NCBI GenBank assembly: GCA_021030905.1
Contig: JAGFMI010000015.1
Coordinates: forward strand, 372,001 to 436,000
Length of the DNA: 64,000 nucleotides
Origin: Pyrenula massariospora
Lineage: Eukaryota > Ascomycota > Eurotiomycetes > Pyrenulales > Pyrenulaceae
Direction of reading: 5' to 3'
Part shown: positions 46,112 through 57,293 of the stretch, in pieces
How positions within the stretch are numbered: the first letter of the stretch is position 1
Layout: each line of letters starts with the position of its first letter
The notes under the pieces: model-generated
The model's database searches: none
The model's input: only the letters and a program-made list of their open reading frames with translations
Told to the model about the DNA's origin: nothing
Made by a program: the position numbers and the translations under genes

Positions 46112-47017
46112 CTACGAGAACTTCCACCGGTTCCCACAATTCATGCACTCGCAGAACGTCGTCATCGGCTCATCAGCACTCCTAGTCTGTGCCTGCGTGT
46201 AACTGACCCTCCGCTGCTGGCATTTCGAGCACTGCAAGCTCGTGCTGATACTCTTCTCCTCTTGGGCCACCATCGCCTTGTCCATGTTCTCTTTCTCGAT
46301 CTTCTTCTCCTCCTCGCGCTGTTCCTTGCTCTTCATCTCTTCGTGCGACATAACGATGAAACGCTCGGGTGCGATATCGCCCTTTGTGACGCGGACGCGG
46401 AGTTTGGGGTTAGATTTGTTCTTGAGATTCGAGAAGAGCGTTCGGAGTTTATCGCGGTATTCGGCCGTTAGATTGCCGTTTGAGCTGAATTTTTGGAAGG
46501 CTGCACCTTCAATAGAGACCGCCAGGCGGAGGAGTTCTGTTGAGTGAGCTGTACTATTCTGCGCCAGGGCGTCATAGAGCATTCCTATGCCTCGGTTCCG
46601 AGCTTGGTCGTCAGTCTTATCAAGCGAGACTTTGTCGGTCTTGTGGTTGCGCTTGTCTGGTGGAACGGCGGGTGTGGAGGGTTTCGGAGGCGCAGGAGCA
46701 GGCGATGCAGATTTTGTGCCGTTTGATTTAATTCCATTAGGTGTAGATGTTCCTGAGCCCCCTCTCGCCTTCTGCGCATTGATCTCGTTTCGCCATTTCG
46801 AGACAATTTCGCCGGATAATCGTGCAACCTCTGGCGTGCTTGAAGCTTTCAACTTGTTGACGGTCTTGCCTATGCCAGTAGATCGAAGAATATCTTCTGT
46901 AGGTTTGACGCCTTTCTGTAGTTCCCTCAGAAGGCCGATTACGTTCTCTTTCGGCTCATGAGCTTGTACCGCTTTAAGGACATTGTGGCCCAACTTTTGA
47001 ATATCTCGAGGATCCAT
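46112..47017 (-). CDS. dst1: transcription elongation factor TFIIS
   Basis: A single exon of 301 aa, the usual length. TFIIS rescues backtracked RNA polymerase II by stimulating transcript cleavage. Domain I (LW/TFIIS N-domain, about 1-80) holds VIGLLRELQKGVKPTEDILR and VARLSGEIVSKWR. Domain II (about 130-245) includes RNRGIGMLYDALA and TLFSNLKNKSNPKLR. Domain III is the zinc ribbon, C-x2-C ... C-x2-C, with CSKCQQRRVSYTQAQTRSAD and FCECMNCGNRWKFS at the end. The catalytic acidic pair is present in RSADEP. Start ATG at 47017 fits the family. Confidence 0.96.
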   Translation of the reverse strand: MDPRDIQKLGHNVLKAVQAHEPKENVIGLLRELQKGVKPTEDILRSTGIGKTVNKLKASSTPEVARLSGEIVSKWRNEINAQKARGGSGTSTPNGIKSNGTKSASPAPAPPKPSTPAVPPDKRNHKTDKVSLDKTDDQARNRGIGMLYDALAQNSTAHSTELLRLAVSIEGAAFQKFSSNGNLTAEYRDKLRTLFSNLKNKSNPKLRVRVTKGDIAPERFIVMSHEEMKSKEQREEEKKIEKENMDKAMVAQEEKSISTSLQCSKCQQRRVSYTQAQTRSADEPMTTFCECMNCGNRWKFS

Positions 47018-47803
47018 CCACCTTATCAGGACGATGATTTTATTAGCGGAGGGCCAAGGAAGAAGGTGTAGACGATAGTTGTGCTCTGAAGCGCGAGCCT
47101 CAAAAGGCTACGCGACCTAATGCTGGCAAAGCTGAATGCGAGGCTCGCGTGAGGAATGCGCGCCGTCAATATCGCCAAAATATCTCGCCCAGCAAGGTCT
47201 AAAAAAGGCCGAATAGAAGTATCATGAAGTGCTTTTGCTCCGGAGATAGATAGCGACTGCCGGAGGAGAGGGTGAAGGTGAAGCTATGAGTTAGTAGAGT
47301 TGTGATGTCCAACTTCTTCGCAAAGGTCGTTAGCCCGTTAGGAAGTTTATCCGCAGATCGTGGGGTTGATGCCAAGCATTCGATGCCAAGACCTCTGTTC
47401 ATCGGATGGCTGCAGCAATTGGTGACAGGTGAGGCTGTCCCTTTCGGAGCTGGGTATTAGAAGTCGCGGCGAATTCAACTATTAATCTAACAGTCGCATG
47501 CGCCGTAACTTTTAGTACCCAGCCTCATTTGTCTATACGCTTCTAGAATTGCTCGAAAAATGCACAATGAGAGTCTGAGTTCAGAAGTGATGAGACTTTC
47601 CAGCGAGCAGACGTAGCCTCATTTCAGACAATCATACTATTGTTATCAAAACTATGGACATTTTAAATGCTAGAAACAGATCGAAGGCTTGGTGATACAC
47701 AATGTTATGCAGGAAACCGCGAGGTCTCCATATAGACCTCTAAAAGCACCGAGTCAGACCCGCCACTGTAAAAGTCGCTCGCATCCCTCCATGCTGACAA
47801 CCT
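47018..47803. other. intergenic
   Basis: TFIIS promoter and 3' flank of the fumarate reductase gene. No coding frame supported. Confidence 0.5.
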
Positions 47804-49910
47804 TTAGTATTCTAAGCTCGGTGACTGCCCCTTTACACGACCAATGACGATCTCTGCCGCGTACTTAGGAATGACTTCGTCATCGTGGAGCATTGCAAAC
47901 TCTGGATTGGGGTATTAGGTAAGATCACGGGACCATGACAAGATTCAATGCTTACCTTCAGATGCGTCTTTGCCCATATGGCTGAAAAGAGCCTGAGGAC
48001 CACCAGGATGCTCGTCCAGCCAGTTTGTCACATCGAGAACCACACCTTTAACCGCGATCCAAAGATCTTCTTTCTTGTTGTGTTTAGCTACCTCTTCTAG
48101 AGAGAATTCGGTATCGGGAACCTTGAACTGCGAGATGTCATTTGGCTCAGCCGCTTTTCCAGGTTCGTCCTTGCCGTTCATGACCGGGCCGGCAGATTTC
48201 TGTGCTTGATCAGTTGAAGCCTGCGTTCCAACTGCGGGTGTCGAGCTAGCTCCTCCATTAGCCCATTCAACAGAGAACCTCCCCGGTGCGGATGGGTCGA
48301 TGTGAAGCGAGATCTGGCCTAAACGTGATTGTGCTGTTGGGACACCTTCTGTGAGGACCTTCTGGAAAAGATACTGCGATGCTGATGCGCCAGCAACCCG
48401 TCCATAAACCACACAACCGAGAAGCGATGATCCCCCCAGCCTGTTTGCACCGTGAACACCTCCAGCCAGCTCACCGCAAGCGTAAAGGCCATCAAATGGT
48501 TTCTTCTCCGAGTTAAGAACCTGTGCTTTATCGTTGATTTCAATTCCGCCCATGGTGAAATGGAGAACAGGTTCCATAAGGGCTATGTGGAAGGTGTCCT
48601 TGATGTCGAAAGGTAGATTATGGAAGTATTTCTTGCCAAAAGGATCTTTCTTTTTGCCTTCTGCAATATCGTTGTAGTCGCTGAAGGTCTTCTTAAGAGT
48701 ATCTTCTCCACAGCCAATCTCTTTAGCCAACTCCGCCCCAGTCATTTTCTTCATAAGACCACGGCCGGAATAGTGGCGGGCATGGAAGTCCAATATCCCA
48801 GCGCCTTTTGAGTTTAGAACTAACCGGATGGGCCACTTCTTCTTTTCCTTCTCTTTCCACATCTCACCTGAAACGTAATCTCTGTGTCCAAGTTCATCGG
48901 CAAACCGTTGCCCATCCGAGTTCAAAAGCAATGCACCTTCACCACGGACAGCCTCAGCACAGAGGAATTTCCATTTTGAGCCAGGGTCTTTGGGGTCAAC
49001 AAGCCCAGTAGGATGTACCTGAACCTTATCCATGTCGATGTCGTTGCCACCGATCTCCATTATCATCTTGTGACCATCACCAGTAGCATGAGCGCCGTTA
49101 GTGGTCGAAAGGCCGAAAGTCTGTGGCGCCCATTTCTTGAGTAAGGAAGTCTCCGAGAAGTCGGCAGCGTAGCCACCGGTAGCAAGAACAACAACACCGT
49201 CGACGCTGTGGGTTTCGCCATTGTATTCGTATTTGACACCTGTCACTAGGTTGCCCTCTTTATTCAAAGATTTGACATTTGCTTTCTTAATGACCTGCAC
49301 TCGTTCCGGGTCGCTCTCAACAAGTTCTTCTAATCGCTGCATTAGAGCATAGGTGATTGCCATTCCAGGAAATTTTGCATCATGGCCACGGTGAGTCCGA
49401 GGGTGGCTGTGACCACTGGAAAGATGTCAGTCAAAGACTAATCATGGTTCCAGAATGTCATACCCTAATCGGGAGACCAGTGTAAGATCTAAGTTGAACA
49501 CATCTTGTAGCCATTCAACCGCAGATGCAGATTGGTATGTCAGAACTCTGATGAGATCAGGGCGAGCCTTGTCTCTGGCCGACTTGAGTGTATCCTCATA
49601 GAATTGCTTTACACTGTCGCTGATCTTCTCATCGACCTGCGTCCTTGTGAGGGCACCATTTATGCCGGAGGTGGCCTTGGTCGAATTGCCACCAAAGAAG
49701 TCTGCATCACTCAGTAATAGTTGATATTGAAGGATAAGTGCAACCGACTATTCTTATCAAGGAGAAGGACATTGCCGCCGTTCAGGTAGATGGTATGCGC
49801 AGCACTTAATCCGGACACTGGTGGCAATTATTAGCGGTCATTCGGGAGGGGGAATGGAATTGGAGTAGCTTACAACCACCGCCGACGACGATGACCCTGG
49901 GAGCAGGCAT
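47804..49910 (-). CDS. soluble fumarate reductase with C-terminal cytochrome b5 domain
   Basis: Five exons (49910-49874, 49817-49749, 49701-49464, 49415-47956, 47901-47804) join to 633 aa. It reduces fumarate to succinate with a reduced flavin and helps reoxidise NADH/FADH2. The start MPAPRVIVVGGGLSGLSA is the FAD-binding Rossmann loop; the conserved FFGGNSTKATSGINGALTR, HPTGLVDPKDPGS and GGVHGANRLGGSSLLGC follow. The C-terminal heme domain shows both axial His: DEHPGGPQALFSHMGKDA and, after the last splice, FAMLHDDEV. The flavoprotein plus b5 layout is usual in filamentous fungi but not in yeast FRD1/OSM1. No targeting peptide, so probably cytosolic. It lies 870 bp from qa-2. Confidence 0.93.
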
Positions 49911-50778
49911 TGTGATAGATACGGCTGATTCTGTCAATTTGTGACAACAACAGGCTCACAATGTCCAGAGACGATGAGTATAGAAAGGGGAAGGGTGGAA
50001 AAAAGGTTGGGTGGTGTGCAATAGGCATGAGAACAGCGTGAGGTCTTGAGATGGAGAACCCTCGGAGACTCCAAATACACTAAGCCCAAAGCCGCGGGGG
50101 AGAGGATGCGGAGGACAACCTCGGCTCAGTGGCACCAATGACCAGCCAAAAGGCTTGCGAAAACGCGGTCAGGCTGAGCAAAAGAACGGCTCCGACTGGT
50201 CAATTTTTAACTCCCACGAAAAGCGGTTTTACAGAGGCTTTGGGCTGTGACATCGACTCTGTGCGCGCCCTCCAGTACCCTGACCTCCTACCTAGATCAG
50301 AGTGCCGCAGCGGACCGCCCCCATACCTTTTCACATGTCGGCAGGTCTACGTACCTGCTTCCACCGCCCGCCCCCAGGGCACATGACTGCATTACGACGG
50401 GCATGTGTCAGCCTCAAACTTACCATGTGAAAGGTCGTTCCCATCCTGAAGAGCCTAACAGGTAGCAAATGAGCGTCAACGTCTTGATACTACCGCTACA
50501 GCTGAAGAAGGTGCTCTACACACGGACACAACTCTCTGGCCTCGGCATACCGGGCCTTTTGTCTACCTGGTCTAGACTTCAATTTTGGGATCGTGACTTC
50601 GAATCATGTACTGCCAAAATACCAAAGGGATCAGACCCTCTCCCAGTTGTCGCTCGAGCTTATGTAGATGCCTAGTCATCCACAAAGATATCCAAGGGAA
50701 AGCTCTTGAAATCATTCCACATGTCGCAAAACCATCATTGACTACTTCCCACGACGAGTCTCAAATGAACTTAGCTCC
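49911..50778. other. intergenic
   Basis: Fumarate reductase promoter and 3' flank of qa-2. Short plus-strand frames lack motifs. Confidence 0.5.
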
Positions 50779-51255
50779 CTACTCTTTCACTGTCTCGAGC
50801 TTCCAAGCCCAATATCTTAGAGCAGCCTCGTATCCAAAGGTCCCCAGCCCCGCGATGAGGGCTACCGCCTTGTCGGTAAAGTAGCTATGTCCTCTCCATT
50901 CTGCCTCCGTCTTTGCTCTCGCATGCACATTGCTGATATGCAGCTCAATGAAAGGGATAGCCACTCCGCTCAGTGCGTCTCGGATGGAAACACTTGTGTG
51001 GGTAAAGGCTGCAGGGTTGAGAATAATTGCGTCCACGCGAGGTTGTTCGAAATAGGCAGCCTGGATGCGGTCGACAATAGCGCCTTCATGGTTAGATTGA
51101 AAGGTTTGTAATTCGACGTTTAGTGTTTGCGCCAGGTCCTGTAGAGAGGCTTCGATCTGTGGTAAGGTCGTACAGCCATAGATTTGGGGCTCGCGAGTGC
51201 CGAGCAGGTTGATGTTAGGGCCATTAATGAGGAGCACTTTCTTCAGTGATGACAT
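50779..51255 (-). CDS. qa-2: catabolic type II 3-dehydroquinase
   Basis: A single exon of 158 aa that dehydrates 3-dehydroquinate to 3-dehydroshikimate in quinate breakdown; type II enzymes are cytosolic dodecamers. Motifs: [14 protein letters not shown] with R21, Tyr26 in QIYG (the catalytic base region), [23 protein letters not shown] (N80), and [11 protein letters not shown] with H106. Where family members have HARExFRxxS, this protein has [14 protein letters not shown], about four extra residues in the active-site loop next to the conserved Arg. It is divergent from qa-x, as in other qa clusters. Confidence 0.95.
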   Translation of the reverse strand: MSSLKKVLLINGPNINLLGTREPQIYGCTTLPQIEASLQDLAQTLNVELQTFQSNHEGAIVDRIQAAYFEQPRVDAIILNPAAFTHTSVSIRDALSGVAIPFIELHISNVHARAKTEAEWRGHSYFTDKAVALIAGLGTFGYEAALRYWAWKLETVKE

Positions 51256-51714
51256 TGTGTTGGACCATTAGCACCCACAACTGTACTATACCGGGACTAT
51301 CATGCGCTGGGTGTGAAGAGTTATGGAGATAGACTCAAGATCGGCGTGATCTTTGCCTATGCTTCTGCTGCTGTAGTTTCTCACAGCGCAGTAGTAAAAA
51401 TTTGGAAGTACTAACTCACTTACCCAGACACCTTGAGATTATATTCACACTATGAACAGGCCAGAATCTGGTTCTGAGTGGATGCGATCGTTTTCAAGGT
51501 TGTAGGTCATAGTTCATGGCTACTAGCATCGCAAACATACGTTGTTTCGTTAAATGCAAAAGTAGAGAGAACCTCGCTTCAATTTTTAACCGGCAAATCT
51601 TCGGCGACGGTTCTCGGAGACTCAGTAGGCAATACCTTATCTTTCTCTCTCCTTGTCGTATGTCAAATAATATAATCCAAAACGGGTAAATTGTTAATCA
51701 ATGTCCGTGTGGCA
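51256..51714. other. divergent promoter of qa-2 and qa-x
   Basis: 459 bp between divergent quinate genes. An imperfect half-site CCTTATCT occurs near 51640; no full GGATAA-N4-TTATCC palindrome is visible. Confidence 0.5.
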
Positions 51715-52775
51715 ATGACTGTGCAAGATGACACCTTAAATGACCTCGATCGAGTTTATGCTTTTGCAGTTCAGCTAGCCAAAGATGCGGGTAAGATCCT
51801 TCTTCAGGGGCTTGAAAGAAGGAGAGACGAAACATCAGAAGGTGCAGGACAGGAGCTAGAAAAACTGAATGCTGTAGACATCGTGACTCAGACTGATAAT
51901 GGTAAGCAAATAGCGTCATAGAAGAATGCAATTGACATTGACTATTTATAGACGTAGAATCATTCATCCACTCCAGCATCTCCCAGCAGTACCCTGGGCA
52001 TGCTTTTATCGGTGAAGAAACATACTCGAAAGGATCGAGTAGAGATTATCTCGTCCGAGATGGGGTTCCGACATGGGTCGTTGACCCTTTAGACGGAACC
52101 GTGAATTTTACGCATGCCTTCCCTATGTTTTGTGTGTCTATTGCATTGGTCTACCAAGGGAGCCCCATAATCGGGGTGATCAACGCCCCACTACTCAGCC
52201 AACTCTTTTCAGCCTGCAAAGGTAAAGGCGCTTGGCTAAACGAAAGCATACGACTTCCAATGCTGGGAAACAATGTTCCACCTATACCAAAATCTGCGCC
52301 GTCAAAATGCATTTTTTCCTGCGAGTGGGGAAAAGACCGACGGGATAACAAGGACGGAAATCTGCATCGCAAGGTAGATAGCTTCCTCAACATGGCTGCG
52401 GAGGTCGGAGGCAGAGACGGTAAGGGAGGAATGGTTCACGGCGTCAGAAGTCTAGGGTCTGCGACCATGGACCTAGCGTACACGGCCATGGGGTCATTTG
52501 ATATCTGGTGGGAAGGCGGATGTTGGGAGTGGGATGTTGCGGCGGGGATTTGCCTGTTACAAGAAGCCGGAGGTCTGATCACAACAGCTAATCCACCAGA
52601 TGGAAATGTGGAAACAGTTGCGGTATCCGATGTGAAGCTGGGTGGAAGGCTGTACCTGGCTATTCGTCCTGCCGGGGACGGTGGAGGAGAAACGGCAAGG
52701 CAGAGTCAGGAAAGATGTGTCAGAGAAGTATGGAAAAGGGTCAGAAAGCTGGATTACCAGAGGCCGGGGGCTTAA
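51715..52775 (+). CDS. qa-x: inositol monophosphatase-family quinate-cluster protein
   Basis: Exons 51715-51901 and 51952-52775 join across a 50-nt intron to 336 aa. The start is the ATG of MTVQDDTLNDLDRV. IMPase metal sites are intact: GEE at 83-85, DPLDGTVNF at 107-115 and WEWDVAAG near the C-terminus, so a Mg-dependent phosphatase fold is expected. The gene corresponds to qutG of A. nidulans and qa-x of N. crassa, cluster members that are co-induced by quinate but whose substrate is unsettled. Divergent from qa-2, tail-to-tail with qa-3. Confidence 0.93.
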
Positions 52776-53052
52776 GGGTCCAGACGAAAATGCCACAGAG
52801 ACTCGGAGTCATACTCAAGCATCTGGAGAACAAACGGCTGCCAGCGCACCTTCTCGACATGAGCATACACACTATAGGCTCAGAATGATACTACGTCGGT
52901 GTCTATTTCCAAGCAAATGATATTTGGATCTAAAGAGAATCAAAGTCTCCCCTTCATTTACCATCCTAGCAGCTACTTCAACAAGTTCCTCAGTATTCCC
53001 CCCTTTTCCCTTACATGATGCGCACAAATGTTTCTTGCCATTAGGAACAATT

Positions 53053-54039
53053 TTAAAGTTTACTTTGTTGTTGTAAAGCCTTTGTGAGAGCCTCTTTAGC
53101 GTCTTTCAATGGAAGCTTTTCAATATCTATTCCGCTCCAGAGCTTGACTTGCTCAAGTCCTTGCCAAATCATCGCTTCTGTCCCCGAGATTACCCGCCAT
53201 CCATATGCTGATCCTAGAGCAGCAATCTGCGTTTTCGGAGAAGGATGATAGCACATTTCAAGCAGCGCACCTTTAGACGACCGAGCCAAGAAATGTTCGA
53301 GGATTTTCCGGACAATCTTTTCTTTTTCTGATGAAGGTTCAAAGTCGGGTATGGCGCTAACAATAACCACAGGTGACGCGAGATCATTCGCCTCCTCTAC
53401 TGAGGTAATGTGCTTGATGTTCCGCCCAAACCCCTTTGCGTGACATTCTGCGATCACCGCATCAACTTCATTTTGGTCTCGGTTGATGACATATATCGAA
53501 GAACAATGCATGTACTCTTGCAGCGCATAAACAGCAGCCCTACAAGTTCCGCCGCCTCCCACGACTAGTGCTGGCTGTCCTTGAGAAATCTCATCGATGT
53601 CTGAAACATTCTGCTTGAAGGCCTCCCTGATACCCACGCAATCTGTGTTGGTGCCGCAGAATGCCCTCTTTCCAGCCTTATGACATACAAATATCGTGTT
53701 GACGGCGCCAATTGCCTTCCCTTCCGGCGTCAGCTCGTCAAGGTAAGGAATGATGGCTACCTTGAAGGGCATGGTGATAGCTGAGCCAAGCAATTTGGGC
53801 TCTGACCTTATCATCCTAACGAAGAGATCGATATCTTGGGATTCATGGAGATCATATCTCCACTTCTTACCCAAGGTAGAGTATATTGTATTGTGGACAA
53901 GTGGAGATAAGGAGTGAGAAATGGGATAGCCAAACAGGTAAGCTATTTTGTCGAGGTGGGAAATGTCTCGAACGTTTGTTGAGGACGTCCCATTTTGTAA
54001 CATTGCACCCACAGATGTGTCAATTTGTCGGGCAGACAT
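53053..54039 (-). CDS. qa-3: quinate/shikimate 5-dehydrogenase
   Basis: A single exon of 328 aa. It oxidises quinate to 3-dehydroquinate (and shikimate to dehydroshikimate), the first catabolic step. The substrate domain has FGYPISHSLSPLVHN, the catalytic K93 in ITMPFK, and NTDCVG with D133. The Rossmann loop is VVGGGGTCRAAVYAL, and the family-typical VSAIPDF follows. The length matches fungal QutB/qa-3 enzymes. Divergent from the permease gene, tail-to-tail with qa-x. Confidence 0.95.
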   Translation of the reverse strand: MSARQIDTSVGAMLQNGTSSTNVRDISHLDKIAYLFGYPISHSLSPLVHNTIYSTLGKKWRYDLHESQDIDLFVRMIRSEPKLLGSAITMPFKVAIIPYLDELTPEGKAIGAVNTIFVCHKAGKRAFCGTNTDCVGIREAFKQNVSDIDEISQGQPALVVGGGGTCRAAVYALQEYMHCSSIYVINRDQNEVDAVIAECHAKGFGRNIKHITSVEEANDLASPVVIVSAIPDFEPSSEKEKIVRKILEHFLARSSKGALLEMCYHPSPKTQIAALGSAYGWRVISGTEAMIWQGLEQVKLWSGIDIEKLPLKDAKEALTKALQQQSKL

Positions 54040-55078
54040 GTTATACAGACAATGCGTGACAGTCTGGATCGACCCCCACCAGCAGGTAATTCAAGTCTCA
54101 GGAATTTGGCTTTCCAGGATCGAATAATACCACTGCTATACACCAAGGCTACCACAGAACGATCCACGGCCAGCTCGAATAACAGGAGAGCAATTGAAAT
54201 CTAGCAAGTCACGATAAGGAAAGGAAAGGGTCGCCTCAATGATGTATAGGCCCAAGGAATCGAAGGTGCCTCTTGAGCAACCTACTTTTGCACAAATTCC
54301 TTACCACTATTCCAGGCAGTCCCGTATCGGCATTGAAGCGGGATTGCGCTTTCAGAATTGGCTATAAAATATATGAAGGAATTCTTTTGAATGATTGTTG
54401 CCAGACATGCCAGCTCAGATCTGTTTCTAGTTAGAGACGCAAAAGACACCCAAACCCCAAGCTCCATCGGAAATGTTTGTGGAAAAGACTTTAGCCGGCG
54501 TTGATTTAAGCCAAGCCTCCAGAGTCCCCCAGTTTTCGGCAGCCAAAGTGGACCATCTTCTCCACACAGCGTCGGCAATTGCGGGATACAGAACTTCCAG
54601 TCGAAGTCCCGCTTTTCCACTCCGGTCGCTAACACTCGCCGGATCAGCATCAACAGGAGGGGAGAGGGCTTTGTTCCATCCTTGCTAGAAGATCCAAGAA
54701 AGGAACGCCAGTACCTCACATAGACTGAGCAATGGAGCTCGTCTCAAAACTAGCTCACCTCTATTTATGCCCGCGTCAGTGTCATCCTGCAGAATTTTCT
54801 TCCCCAGTCTAAATATCTAAAGACCCTTGCTGTCCATTTCAAAACCTGAGGATGCTTTAGCTTGCTGATTGATATACTGGGGTGACCCAAGGTATTCGCG
54901 CTTTCTTCTAAAATGCCCCTGTTTGGGTAGTACCCACCCATTCGTTACAGGCAGAACATACTATTTCCTACCTTGTTCGTGTCTCTTTGCTCTTTATACA
55001 ATTGAAAAGTTTCGGGTTTTTAGAATCTCCAGATCCAACTCTGTGCAGAATCGTGTCTCCCTCCATACAACTCTCATC
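54040..55078. other. divergent promoter of qa-3 and qa-y
   Basis: About 1 kb. A 145-codon minus-strand frame (54282-54719) has no recognised family and probably lies in the qa-3 upstream region. Palindrome-like GGGTAGTACCC occurs around 54925; its role is unknown. Confidence 0.5.
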
Positions 55079-56747
55079 ATGGGCCTCTTGGCCAAGATCG
55101 AGGATCGGCCTACGCCGCCATGTGTTTACAATTGGCGAGTATATTGCTCTTCCGCCGTCGCTGCCTTCGCTGCATGCATGATTGGCTATGATAGCGCGTT
55201 CATCGGCACGACAATCGCCCTCCCGTCTTTCAAAGAAGAATTCCAATTCGGAGAATTGTCGAAGTCGAAAGTTAATCTCCTTTCTGCCAACATTGTCTCC
55301 TGCTACCAAGCTGGCGCCTTCTTTGGCGCCTTCTTCGCATATCCTGCTGGTCACTTCCTCGGACGGAGATGGGGCCTCTGCATCTTTTCCGCTGTCTTTA
55401 TCCTTGGAGCTGGTCTTATGCTTGGAGCTAATGGTGATCGGGGGCTTGGGCTCATATATGGCGGTCGAGTGCTCGCTGGGATTGGGGTAGGAGCTGCATC
55501 CAACCTGAGCCCAATCTACGTCTCAGAGATTGCGCCGCCAGCTATAAGAGGGAGACTCGTTGGCCTTTATGAGTTGAGCTGGCAGGCTGGTGGCCTGGTT
55601 GGGTTTTGGATTAATGTAAGCACTTGACAATATCATCACTTTGAGCATGGCTAACAAACTCTAGTATGGTCTGACTGAAACCATGGCACCATCCCACAAA
55701 CAATGGATAATACCCTTCGCTGTCCAACTCATCCCCGCTGGCCTCCTCTTCGGTGGTATCTGGTTCATCCGCGAGTCACCCCGCTGGCTCTTCTCTCGCG
55801 GCCGCCGCCAGGAAGGAATTGAAAACCTTTGCTGGCTCCGCAAGCTCACTCCTGACGATCTCTATATGCTCGAAGAGATCTCTGCCATCGACAGCGCTCT
55901 CGAACACCAACGCTCCACTGTCGGTCTCGGCTTCTGGCAGCCATTCCGTGCCCTCGGCCGTAACCACAAGATTCAATGGCGTTTCTTCCTAGGTAGCATG
56001 CTTTTCCTCTGGCAAAACGCCAGCGGCATCAATGCAGTCAATTACTACAGTCCTACGATCTTCAAATCCATCGGCGTCACTGGATCTTCTACTTCACTAC
56101 TCACAACCGGTGTGTTTGGTTGCGTCAAGACAGCCGTCACCATAATCTGGCTGCTGTTCATGATCGACAAGCTCGGTCGGCGCAACTTGCTCATGTATGG
56201 CGCTCTAGGCGGTAGTTTGTGTATGTGGTACATTGGCGGGTACATCGCAGCTGCGGATCCGGCCGCTAATCCAACGAAGAATCTAAGCTCGGGGGGGATT
56301 TCAGCGATGGTCTTCTTCTACCTCTGGACTGTATGTTACACGCCTACGTGGAACGGTACGCCCTGGGTCTACAACTCCGAGATGTTTGACCAAAGCGTCA
56401 GAACCCTGGCACAGGCCTCTGCCGCCTCGAGCAACTGGCTCTGGAATTTCCTCATCTCGAGGTTCACGCCGCAGATGTTTGAGAGCATGGGCTTTGGGGT
56501 GTACTTTTTCTTTGCAAGCTTGATGTTATGCAGTATTGCGTTTGTCTGGTTTTTCTTGCCGGAGACGAAGGGCATTCCGTTAGAGAGTATGGATCGTTTG
56601 TTCGCGAGGGAGCTGACTGCTAGGAGGGCCCACAAGGTTGTACTAGCGGAGTTGAGAGCGGACGAAGAGGAGTTTAGGGCGAATGCGGAAGGGAGCGGGT
56701 TGGCGGTCAAGGAAGACTTCAAGGGAGACCATGTGGAAAATGTTTAG
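55079..56747 (+). CDS. qa-y: quinate permease (MFS sugar porter family)
   Basis: Exons 55079-55615 and 55665-56747 join across a 49-nt intron to 539 aa, close to QutD (533) and qa-y (537). It imports quinate by proton symport at the plasma membrane. The N-terminus MGLLAKIEDRPTPPCVYNWR is close to other quinate permeases. Sugar-porter signatures are present: GRVLAGIGVGAASNLSPIYV, then SEIAPPAIRG; RESPRWLFSRGRRQEG in the central loop; and PETKG near the last helix. Twelve transmembrane helices are expected. It is the rightmost quinate gene in the window. Confidence 0.95.
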
Positions 56748-57293
56748 AGAGCTCAGAAGCTGAATTTCCTTGTTCTGTGGTAGGGATGCGCTAGGGAGGC
56801 CCTCAACGTAGCAAAACTTAAGGTCTCTATTCATCGATCGTGATACCCGCCTTATAAAGCAATTGCTAGACTGTCAGAAGAAGAGGTCTACCGCCGGCCC
56901 ATAAGTACCTCAATGATTCCATCGGAGTTGCCCTCTATACAGGCGTTACCAAATGGGTTTAGCCTAAAATTTGGGGGGATTTACCCATCAGCTGCTCTCT
57001 CGCCTCTACACTTAGCAAACAATCCCAATCAAATTGTTCATCCGCGGTAGCGAAGCCAAGCGAGTAACCTTGACTCACTACCTGACTGACTTCGAAGCAC
57101 AAACAAATTAGTTCTTCCAATCTGAGAAGGGCACGGCGCTCGATTCGACCAAGGCGAGCCTCTGGCAATCGATCATGGAGTACAACCCGTTCAGAATCTG
57201 AAATTCCATTTTCCCTTTCCTCACTCTCCACCTTGCACTTCCTTTCTCCCTCAAGCCCGAACTCGATCATCAATTCCACACTCGTCTTTAGTT
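56748..57293. other. intergenic
   Basis: 3' flank of the permease and promoter of the next plus-strand gene. A 106-codon minus-strand frame at 56959-57279 has no motif. Confidence 0.5.

Noticed and set aside
10512-47017. SIN3, TFIIF beta and TFIIS in one window as a functional transcription cluster
   Set aside because: They are on different strands, far apart and belong to separate complexes; chance proximity is the simpler reading.
51580-51645. CCG...CGG pair and CCTTATCT half-site in the qa-2/qa-x promoter as activator sites
   Set aside because: Spacing differs from similar pairs in the other qa promoters, and the match to the known 16-bp qa-1F palindrome is poor.
54282-54719. 145-codon minus-strand frame between qa-3 and qa-y
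   Set aside because: No recognised motif, lies in a divergent promoter, and an opposing frame covers the same bases.
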